From positions 1 through 11,873 of the forward strand of contig VGSD01000039.1 of NCBI GenBank assembly GCA_016875155.1: DNA of 11,873 nt. Direction: 5' to 3'. How positions within the stretch are numbered: the first letter of the stretch is position 1; each line of letters begins with the position of its first letter. This DNA is from Deltaproteobacteria bacterium (GTDB lineage Bacteria > Desulfobacterota > BSN033 > UBA1163). The notes beneath the pieces were generated by a model. The model saw only the letters and a list, made by a program, of their open reading frames with translations, did not search any database and was not told where the DNA came from. This document shows, piece after piece, positions 1-5,895 of the stretch. Position numbers and translations under genes: made by a program.

Positions 1-742
1 CCGCAATGATTCTGTCTCCCTCTTTCAGAACAAGAGGAAGCGTCATTCCCCGATATCCAAAACTTTTTACGGTCACATCGATTCCAATCTCTCTTCCCCG
101 AAAAGCCAGGTTGGGTGCCTTCACGGCCTTGACCCATATATCCTTATACTCTTTTAAATCACCCAGAGGAAAACTGAGAATGGGGAATCCTATGGATTCA
201 TTTTCATCCCATTTTAAATTTCCATCACTCAAAAGGATGGCGAGAGAAGCCTTTCCGCGGAGCTTTCTTACGGCATCGGAAAGGTCTCCCCTTTTCTTTC
301 CGACTTTCAATAGGGGCAGTTCCTCTTCCTTCAACGGCATCAGAGATTGACCTAGGCTATAGAGGTTCACATTAAACTTCTCAGATAAGGAACGAAGGAG
401 AGGGTTCTGTCCCTCCGAAAACAGTGCTTTTGCCTCATCGAGCCGGCTTCCTTTTCCTCCACGTCCAGGCAATCCCATGCTTGGAGAAGTATCGAAGAGG
501 ATGGCCAAGGAGGGGAGAACCTTATTTTCCTTTCTCTCCAATGAGAAGGGATTGAAGAGAAAAGAGATGAGCAAAACCAGGGTGCAGAGACGGAGCAGTG
601 AAATCGTGATCGCCCTGGAACGAACGAGCCTCTTCCGAATCCACACATATTGGAGGATGACCGCAATCCCTCCCAATGCGAAGAGGAGATAGATCAGCCC
701 TATTGGAATCAATGGTTCGATGACGATCTCTTTTAAGTTCAT
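1..742 (-). CDS. Membrane-anchored VWA-domain protein, C-terminus beyond the window
   Basis: This reading frame is open from an ATG at 742-740 to the left window edge, giving 247 residues with no stop, so the gene is partial at its 3' end. Two hydrophobic segments (about residues 10-31 and 46-64) are followed by a VWA-like domain. Its MIDAS motif is D84-T-S86-P-S88, and a second metal-site loop reads LSDG (Asp173). The loop that usually carries the MIDAS threonine reads RGDLSDAV, so that Thr appears to be missing. From about residue 200 a beta-rich region begins. Related proteins in MoxR operons often end in a glutamine-amidotransferase-like fold, but that part is not visible. The start is fixed by an in-frame TAA four codons upstream. 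No Shine-Dalgarno sequence precedes the ATG, unlike other genes here. It is the last gene of the operon in view and is separated from the DUF4159 gene by 352 bp of repeats. The exact family is inferred from motifs and context. Confidence 0.85.
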   Translation of the reverse strand, partial: MNLKEIVIEPLIPIGLIYLLFALGGIAVILQYVWIRKRLVRSRAITISLLRLCTLVLLISFLFNPFSLERKENKVLPSLAILFDTSPSMGLPGRGGKGSRLDEAKALFSEGQNPLLRSLSEKFNVNLYSLGQSLMPLKEEELPLLKVGKKRGDLSDAVRKLRGKASLAILLSDGNLKWDENESIGFPILSFPLGDLKEYKDIWVKAVKAPNLAFRGREIGIDVTVKSFGYRGMTLPLVLKEGDRIIA

Positions 743-791
743 ATTAACGGTTTAAAAATAATGAAGACTTACCTTGGAAATACTTTAGTCA

Positions 792-839
792 CCCCCTCCC
801 TCACCCTCCCCCCTCGAGGGGGGGGTATGGGTGGGGGGG
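792..839. repeat. GC-rich imperfect palindrome A (C-run/G-run hairpin)
   Basis: A C-rich left half is mirrored by a G-rich right half around a perfect 16-bp palindrome, CCCCCCTCGAGGGGGG (808-823). The right half (818-839) has G runs of 8, 3 and 7 separated by one to three bases, enough for a plus-strand G-quadruplex. It resembles the dispersed C-run/G-run intergenic palindromes common in environmental genomes; copy number here is unknown. Confidence 0.75.
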
Positions 840-906
840 ATTTTCATCGTCTGTGGGTGACGAATTCGTCGTGTAAAATTCATTTGTAAAACCCCTCCCC
901 ACCTCC

Positions 907-962
907 CCTGCCTACCGGCCCCGGTCCCGCACTATTAATAGACCGAGGGCGGGGCAGGCAGG
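907..962. repeat. Palindromic element B, sharing a 36-bp core with element D
   Basis: The outer arms CCTGCCT (907-913) and AGGCAGG (956-962) are perfect inverted repeats. Inside, the core 919-954 matches the reverse complement of 5746-5781 over its whole length, with only one substitution and two single-base indels. It centres on CTATTAATAG. The flanks (a C-rich phrase before 907, and TTTGCCAAAGGAGGGATTTA just after) look like the two halves of an ordinary C-run/G-run repeat, suggesting B was inserted into an older repeat. Confidence 0.8.
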
Positions 963-994
963 CTTTGCCAAAGGAGGGATTTACCCCTCTTATA

Positions 995-1040
995 ACCCCC
1001 CTCTATTCCCCCCTTAATTTAAGGGGGGAAGAAGGGGGGT
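995..1040. repeat. Long inverted repeat C, two-tier hairpin
   Basis: An inner stem TTCCCCCCTTAA (1006-1017) pairs perfectly with TTAAGGGGGGAA (1019-1030) across a single-base loop. An outer stem ACCCCCC (995-1001) pairs with GGGGGGT (1034-1040) across short unpaired bulges. It lies about 55 bp beyond the DUF4159 stop. It could act as an mRNA 3' stabiliser or attenuator, but there is no U-tract. Confidence 0.8.
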
Positions 1041-1094
1041 TACTGGAAATTTTCGAAAAAGCATATCTTTTCAATTAAGGACTCCTTAGTAGGT

Positions 1095-1856
1095 TCATAA
1101 GTTCTGGCGTCGTTTAATAAATGGATGATGGATCACATCTTTTTTATAATCCGAGGTAAGGCAGTAGACGATGATATTGATCCCGGCCTTAAAGGCGAGA
1201 GATCGTTGGACCTCTCCTCCTGGAACACATTCATGGATCCATTTTCCAAACTTATCCTTTGCCCACGCTCCGGATAGATCATTCTGGGAGTAGATCACGG
1301 GTGTCCATTGATCGAGGGTGATGCCCTCCAAGTAAGGATTCACCTTCTGTCGGCCTCCAAGGGTATCGATCAAATAGAAACTCCGGTAGATGGAGTGATC
1401 CGGAGGAAGCCTTTTCATCTCACTCTTGGGAAAGATCTGTTTCATCTCCGCCCGAAAAGCCCGATCGAATCCAAACCCCTTTGCACCCATCGTGTCTTCG
1501 GTAAAGAGAAACCCACCATAGGACAAGAACCGCCGCAGGGTCTCCCTCTCCTGGGAAGTGAAGGGCTCAAACTCATACTTCCCTGCCATGTAGAGAAAAG
1601 GAGCGTAGAAGAGATCAGGGTCTGAGATGGTGGTGATTCGTCTCACCTTGAGGCCATCCACGCTCGTCCTCAATTCCAGTTCCTCGATGATGGGTTCCAC
1701 AAATCCTGGATTGGGATCCCATTCTCCACCTCGATATTTGAGCTGGGCAAAGAAGAATTGGGGAAAAGGTGCAGCCAGGGAGAGCTTCCGATCGAGAAAG
1801 ATCCATCCAGCAGCAAGGCTCAATCCTAAAGATAAAAGATCTCGTCTTGAAATCAT
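1095..1856 (-). CDS. DUF4159-domain protein with Tat signal
   Basis: This 253-residue protein begins with a twin-arginine motif (S3-R-R-D-L-L) followed by a hydrophobic stretch (residues 8-21), so folded export by the Tat pathway is likely, with a possible cleavage near residues 27-30. The body matches DUF4159 as I know it: FAQLKYRGGEWDP (36-48), a central LSYGGFLFTEDT segment (111-122), LPPDHSIYRSF (150-160), and a closing GINIIVYCLT strand (225-234). The family has a ThuA/glutamine-amidotransferase-like fold of unknown activity and is typically encoded beside MoxR, DUF58 and BatA-type VWA genes, exactly as here. Its ATG overlaps the upstream BatA stop by 4 bp (ATGA), which fixes the start and implies translational coupling. 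It is probably a periplasmic partner of the VWA membrane proteins; the molecular role is unknown. Confidence 0.88.
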   Translation of the reverse strand: MISRRDLLSLGLSLAAGWIFLDRKLSLAAPFPQFFFAQLKYRGGEWDPNPGFVEPIIEELELRTSVDGLKVRRITTISDPDLFYAPFLYMAGKYEFEPFTSQERETLRRFLSYGGFLFTEDTMGAKGFGFDRAFRAEMKQIFPKSEMKRLPPDHSIYRSFYLIDTLGGRQKVNPYLEGITLDQWTPVIYSQNDLSGAWAKDKFGKWIHECVPGGEVQRSLAFKAGINIIVYCLTSDYKKDVIHHPFIKRRQNL

Positions 1857-3805
1857 ATTCGACCTACAACCACCATTTCGATAGCCAGAACCAGAAGGAC
1901 AAAGTAGAGGAGGATGGGCCAGAGTTCTTTTCTCCCCGCATGAACGGTTTTCAAGATATCCTTCTGATATTCCACAACCCTCATATCGATCTTCCCAAAC
2001 CTCTTTCTTAACTCTTCTGGACTCATCTTGGTGAGATCCGACTCCTCATGAGGTGGATTGATGGACTGTCTTATCTCACCCGAGGCAAGGGAAGATCTGT
2101 AAATGCCTGGCTTAGCCTCAGGGCCAATGGTCCGACGAGGAAGGGTCTTTTCCTGAATGGGTTCCCCGACCCGGATCCCTTTTGAGAAGGACCCGCCTGT
2201 TAGTCCCACAGTCTCCTTCAGGAGCCCCTGAATAAATGGAAGAAAAGCTGCCTTCAGAGGAAGATCATTCCAATCGAGGTCAGCGGTTGAAGTAAATAAG
2301 AAAACGTTTCCTTTGCCCACCTCGGCTTCAATCAGAAGAGGGTCTCTATTCTTGAGAATCAGAAGGTTCTTCGTCCCCCCTTCTATCTTAAAGTAACCAC
2401 GGATAGAAGCGGCCCGAAGGCTCTCTCCTCCTGCTTCGGAAATCGACTTCAGAATAGGGCGGCCTTGATCGACCTCTGCGATCCCGACAGAATTTATTTC
2501 CTTCATCTCCCTCATCCTCCATGGAGAGAGAGGGAAAGCATTATATTCTTCGGGAATGACACGGTCTCCAAGAAAGATGAAGACAGGCCTGCCTGATTCC
2601 AGGACAGAAAGGAGTTTGAAGATGTGTGGTCGCCCCACATTTAAAAGGAAGAGGGCCTCATAAGGTTTTGTATCAACATAACCGAACTCCTCTTCTGTGA
2701 TCACCCTCGTATGAAACGGTGAGCCCTCAGAGCCTCCGGGCTGAAGGGCATTGACTAAATAGTAACTTTCACCTGCCTTGAGGGATGTCCGAGGGTCTCC
2801 ATCAACCACAAGCACTTTGACCTTCTCTCTCACGTTCACGGAGAAATAGAAGATGTCATCGAGCGGGAGCCGGTCTCCGGAAATTCTCACCTCTCCATCG
2901 ATCCAGCCCGGGTGATCAAGAAAGAGCTCAAAATAGGCTTTTGTTTCCTGCCTGGCGTTGATCACCACAGACTTTTGATCTTTTTTGGTTCCTGAAAAAA
3001 AGAACTGGACAAGGATGTCTCGTGATTGATCGGAGAGATTGGACAGCGCAACTTCGATGCGAGCAGGAGCTCCCACAACGGCTTCACCTTCGATTAAATT
3101 CACTCCTTTGACAGCAACATTAGAGTCCCGATCTGGCCCGCCAATTCTAAGAAAGTTGACAGTTGTTTCAGATGATACTGTCCCGAGTTGGCTCAGGTCA
3201 AACCCTTCCCAATCTCCTCTGGCCATGTCGCTGATGATAAGGATCTTTCCGGGCTTCTTTATCTCCTTCAACGATTGATATCCCTGGTTCAAAGCTGACT
3301 TTGGATCTCCCTGGCTAAAAGTGAGAGGATTCCTTTCCAACTCCTGAAGAGCCTCCTTGCGTGACATCCAGTGGCTCGCTTTATTGAAGGAAGAAGTAGG
3401 AAGGAGTAGTATTTCACCTTTCACCTCCCCGATGATCTCTCTGGCTGCTTTTTTGGCGATGTCATAACGTTGTCCTTGATCTTCCGTATACCCCATGCTC
3501 ATGGAGTTATCGAGGATCACGATCGTTGCCTTCTCATCTCCCAAGTTGAGAAATCCCGGCCGAGTGAGGAGGGGTTGAGCCATCAACAAGACCAGACCCA
3601 TCACAGCCAAAACCCTCAATGCCAGCAGGAGGAGGTGCTTGATTCGTTGAGGTTTTGCCATGACCCGCTGCGATTTGATGAGTAGTCGGACAGCAGAAAA
3701 TCTTCTGGTGATGGCCTTTCTCCGGGTGAGCCGATGAATGAGGATGGGCAACACCGCCGCAGCCAGACCGAAGAGAAATAGGGGATTGAGGAAAGTTAGA
3801 TTCAT
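1853..3805 (-). CDS. BatA-type membrane protein with VWA domain
   Basis: This 650-residue protein starts with the BatA N-terminal signature: MNLTFLNPLFLFGLAAAVLPILIH (residues 1-24, first membrane segment), a basic loop RLTRRKAITRRF, and a second membrane segment at about 57-78. A VWA domain follows, with MIDAS D99-N-S101-M-S103 and ISD (Asp193). The usual MIDAS Thr position reads SQGDPKSAL, so Ser164 or none may serve. A beta-rich CARDB-like region follows (about 235-325), then an alpha/beta section opening with VLVVDGDPR (331-339) that resembles the amidotransferase-like domain of longer BatA relatives. A final membrane helix lies at about 629-647. The protein thus exposes a large middle portion between membrane anchors. 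Its ATG overlaps the DUF58 stop by 4 bp, and its own stop overlaps DUF4159. In MoxR operons such proteins are thought to be membrane clients or effectors of the ATPase. Confidence 0.9.
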   Translation of the reverse strand: MNLTFLNPLFLFGLAAAVLPILIHRLTRRKAITRRFSAVRLLIKSQRVMAKPQRIKHLLLLALRVLAVMGLVLLMAQPLLTRPGFLNLGDEKATIVILDNSMSMGYTEDQGQRYDIAKKAAREIIGEVKGEILLLPTSSFNKASHWMSRKEALQELERNPLTFSQGDPKSALNQGYQSLKEIKKPGKILIISDMARGDWEGFDLSQLGTVSSETTVNFLRIGGPDRDSNVAVKGVNLIEGEAVVGAPARIEVALSNLSDQSRDILVQFFFSGTKKDQKSVVINARQETKAYFELFLDHPGWIDGEVRISGDRLPLDDIFYFSVNVREKVKVLVVDGDPRTSLKAGESYYLVNALQPGGSEGSPFHTRVITEEEFGYVDTKPYEALFLLNVGRPHIFKLLSVLESGRPVFIFLGDRVIPEEYNAFPLSPWRMREMKEINSVGIAEVDQGRPILKSISEAGGESLRAASIRGYFKIEGGTKNLLILKNRDPLLIEAEVGKGNVFLFTSTADLDWNDLPLKAAFLPFIQGLLKETVGLTGGSFSKGIRVGEPIQEKTLPRRTIGPEAKPGIYRSSLASGEIRQSINPPHEESDLTKMSPEELRKRFGKIDMRVVEYQKDILKTVHAGRKELWPILLYFVLLVLAIEMVVVGRI

Positions 3806-4692
3806 AGATGAGGCCTGAACTTCTCCCTCCAGGTGAGGTAATGGATCAGGGCCTTGTCCAATCCAACAGAGGTATTGAACAGGAGATAGTCGATGAGATT
3901 GGAAGCACAGGAAGCCCTATATTTCTCTATCAGCGATTGGATCGTCTTCAAATAGGCAGACCGGATCGAACGGGGATCGGTGAGCAGCTTCATCTCTTCT
4001 TCCATATCCTCGAAGAGGCTTGGCTTCTCAAAAGGAAATTCAAGTTCATCCCGGTCGAGCAGATGAAATACGATGACTTCGCTTCCCCTGGAACGAATCT
4101 GCTTGAGTCCCTTGATCACCTCTTCGTCTTCATCGAGGAGGTCGGAGATGAGGATCACGAGTCCTCGCCTCTTTAACGAACCAGCCAGATCCTGAAGCAC
4201 AGAACCGACTCGCGTCTCCCCCTTCGGACTTCTCTCCTCCAACTCCTTCAAGATGGCGAAGAGATATCCGTGGGTCGCCTTAGGGGGAATCCTCTTTTCA
4301 ATCTTATCAGAAAAGAGGGTCAGTCCAACGGCATCCTGTTGCTTCAACATCAAATAGGCCAGGGAAGCGGTCAGTGTGGCACCATAATCGAACTTGCTCC
4401 ATCCATCCGACGCATAACTCATCGAAGAGCTGGCATCGAGGAGGATGTAGGTCTTCAGGTTGGTTGCCTCACGATACTCTTTGATAAAATAACGGTCGAA
4501 CTTCCCGTAGGCCTTCCAATCCATACGACGGAGATCATCCCCTTGAGAATATTCTCGATGTTCCTCAAACTCAGCGCTCAGGCCTTTGGCCCGGGAGGGA
4601 TGAATCCCGATCATCACGCCATCGACCACAAAGCGAGCCCTCAGATGAAGCGTCTTCAGTTTAGCCAATACCTTTGGATCAAAATGATTCAA
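3802..4692 (-). CDS. DUF58 (VWA-like) protein, TTG start
   Basis: This 296-residue protein carries the DUF58 hallmark: GIHPSRAKGLSAEFEEHREY (29-48), then SQGDDLRRMDWKAYGK (49-64). A VWA-like fold follows with a complete MIDAS set: D86-A-S88-S-S90, Thr160 in KGETR, and ISDLLDE (Asp184). There is no membrane segment, so this is the short soluble form, probably cytoplasmic, that pairs with MoxR ATPases. The start is TTG at 4692-4690, overlapping the MoxR stop by 4 bp (TTGA) with GAGG a few bases upstream. The next in-frame ATG (residue 27) would delete part of the conserved N-terminus, so TTG is preferred. It is the best candidate adaptor between MoxR and the membrane VWA proteins. Confidence 0.93.
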   Translation of the reverse strand: MNHFDPKVLAKLKTLHLRARFVVDGVMIGIHPSRAKGLSAEFEEHREYSQGDDLRRMDWKAYGKFDRYFIKEYREATNLKTYILLDASSSMSYASDGWSKFDYGATLTASLAYLMLKQQDAVGLTLFSDKIEKRIPPKATHGYLFAILKELEERSPKGETRVGSVLQDLAGSLKRRGLVILISDLLDEDEEVIKGLKQIRSRGSEVIVFHLLDRDELEFPFEKPSLFEDMEEEMKLLTDPRSIRSAYLKTIQSLIEKYRASCASNLIDYLLFNTSVGLDKALIHYLTWREKFRPHL

Positions 4693-5702
4693 GGTTTAAC
4701 CTCTTCGAGGAGACGGCTGATGATATCGAGTGAAGAGATCCCCTCTGCCTGGGCTTTAAAGTTAACAATAACTCTGTGTCTCAGGATCGAGGTGGCCACT
4801 GCCTTCACATCCTCAATGGATGCCACATATCTCCCATGCATAATGGCTCTGGCCTTGGCAGATAGGACCAGATGTTGGGAGGCCCTGGGCCCTGCCCCCC
4901 ACTCCACCCAATCCTTCACAAAGGGAAGACCATCCGTGCCTTTGGGTCGAGAGGAACGGACCAGCCTCACCGCATACTCGATCACATAAGAAGAGACAGG
5001 GACCCTTCTGACCAACTCCTGCATCTCTAAGATCTTCTCTCCATTGATCACCTTATCGAGAGTGGGTTGATAGGAAGAGGTGGTGGTTGCCACAATCTCC
5101 CTCTCCTGATCAAAAGGAGGATAGTCCATGCCGATGTTGAACATAAATCGGTCCAGTTGTGCTTCAGGTAAGGGATAGGTTCCTTCCTGCTCAATCGGGT
5201 TCTGAGTCGCCAGGACAAAGAAGGGAAGATTGAGAGGGTAGGTCACCCCACCTGCTGTCACTTTATACTCCTGCATGGCCTGAAGCAGGGCGGCCTGGGT
5301 CTTGGGGGGGGTTCGGTTGATCTCATCCGCGAGGAGAATGTTGGTAAAGATGGGACCCTTGAGAAACCGAAAAGCCCTGCGTTTACTTCCTGCCTCTTCT
5401 TCCAGGATATCTGTTCCAGTGATATCCGAGGGCATCAAATCTGAAGTGAACTGGATCCGATTGAATTGAAGCTCCATGATTCCTGCCAGGGTGGAGATAA
5501 GGAGCGTCTTGGCAAGTCCTGGGACGCCTACTAAGAGGCAGTGACCGCGACAGAAGAGGGCAATCAATATCTCCTCGATCACCCGATCTTGGCCCACGAT
5601 CACCTTCTTGATCTCCTGGATGATCTCGCTTTTCTTCCGGCCCATTTCTTCAACCTGGGCCAATTCCTGATCCGGTATTTGTTCTTTGATCGCTGCTTCC
5701 AT
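4689..5702 (-). CDS. moxR: MoxR-family AAA+ ATPase
   Basis: This is a MoxR ATPase of 337 residues, typical for the family. Visible motifs are Walker A GVPGLAKT (59-66), Walker B LLADEINR (123-130), sensor 1 ATQNP (165-169), the LDRF element (183-186) and a sensor-2 region GPRASQ (271-276), followed by the C-terminal lid. MoxR proteins act as hexameric chaperone-like ATPases working with VWA partners, and the next gene (DUF58) is the usual partner. I chose the ATG at 5702-5700 because AGGAG lies 4 bases upstream. The frame stays open to an ATG at 5807, but the extra 35 residues (rich in Pro, Gly and Arg) are simply a translation of repeat element D. The stop overlaps the DUF58 TTG. A repeat-filled gap separates it from the upstream peptidase gene. 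Confidence 0.95.
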   Translation of the reverse strand: MEAAIKEQIPDQELAQVEEMGRKKSEIIQEIKKVIVGQDRVIEEILIALFCRGHCLLVGVPGLAKTLLISTLAGIMELQFNRIQFTSDLMPSDITGTDILEEEAGSKRRAFRFLKGPIFTNILLADEINRTPPKTQAALLQAMQEYKVTAGGVTYPLNLPFFVLATQNPIEQEGTYPLPEAQLDRFMFNIGMDYPPFDQEREIVATTTSSYQPTLDKVINGEKILEMQELVRRVPVSSYVIEYAVRLVRSSRPKGTDGLPFVKDWVEWGAGPRASQHLVLSAKARAIMHGRYVASIEDVKAVATSILRHRVIVNFKAQAEGISSLDIISRLLEEVKP

Positions 5703-5706
5703 TGTT

Positions 5707-5711
5707 CTCCT
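5707..5711 (-). promoter_or_regulatory. Ribosome binding site deciding the moxR start
   Basis: On the minus strand the sequence reads AGAGAGGAGAACAATG. AGGAG sits 4 bases before the ATG at 5702-5700. No comparable site precedes the longer alternative ATG at 5807, which lies within repeat DNA. Confidence 0.8.
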
Positions 5712-5735
5712 CTCTGAATCCCATCCCCCTCCTGG

Positions 5736-5792
5736 CCTCCCCCTTCCCCGCCCCGGTCTATTGAATAGGGCGGGACCGGGGGAAGGGGGAGG
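5736..5792. repeat. Palindromic element D, sharing a 36-bp core with element B
   Basis: Perfect 10-bp outer arms CCTCCCCCTT (5736-5745) and AAGGGGGAGG (5783-5792) enclose a 37-bp insert. The insert's first 36 bases (5746-5781) are the near-exact reverse complement of the element B core at 919-954. Without the insert, the arms would form the apex of an ordinary C-run/G-run palindrome. The element supplies the spurious N-terminal extension of the moxR frame. Confidence 0.82.
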
Positions 5793-5855
5793 AATTATGC
5801 GAAGCATGTGATGGTCACCCTCTCCTTCAGAGGAAGGGGCGGTCCCTCAATTATT

Positions 5856-5890
5856 CCCTCCCCTTCAGGGGGAGGGTAGGGTGGGGGTGG
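5856..5890. repeat. GC-rich hairpin E with G-quadruplex-capable arm
   Basis: CCCTCCCC (5856-5863) pairs with GGGGGAGGG (5868-5876) around a TTCA loop. The plus strand continues so that 5868-5887 holds four G runs of 5, 3, 3 and 5 separated by one or two bases, a textbook G-quadruplex pattern. A related, weaker C-run/G-run pair lies just before it at about 5817-5840. The hairpin sits 20 bp beyond the peptidase-TPR stop. No U-tract follows on the minus strand. Confidence 0.75.
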
Positions 5891-5895
5891 TATAT

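Larger units (their letters stand above)
743..1094. other. Repeat-filled gap between DUF4159 and VWA genes
   Basis: This 352-bp stretch has no convincing gene. It holds three GC-rich palindromic blocks (792-839, 907-962 and 995-1040), each annotated separately, joined by short AT-richer spacers. No strong promoter for the downstream VWA gene is visible on the minus strand. The hairpins are not followed by U-tracts on either strand, so they are not classic intrinsic terminators, although they could slow polymerase. Just past the DUF4159 stop lies an ATGA followed by a 7-codon frame reading MNLLRSP. Confidence 0.8.

Noticed and set aside
792..1040. Intrinsic terminators from the GC-rich hairpins
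   Set aside because: None of the stems is followed by a U-tract on either strand, and the operon appears to continue through the region.
1003..1074. A 23-codon minus-strand mini-frame with TTG start preceded by AAGGAG, after DUF4159
   Set aside because: More than half of it is translation of repeat C (SNPPSSPLKLRGE), and the AAGGAG may be chance or a remnant of the old junction.
4270..4989. A 239-codon open frame on the plus strand antisense to DUF58 and moxR
   Set aside because: It has no recognisable domain, lies wholly opposite two well-conserved genes, and its composition is explained by their codon use.
703..5890. CRISPR array suggested by repeated palindromes
   Set aside because: The repeats are few, differ in length and orientation, are not evenly spaced, and no cas gene is present.
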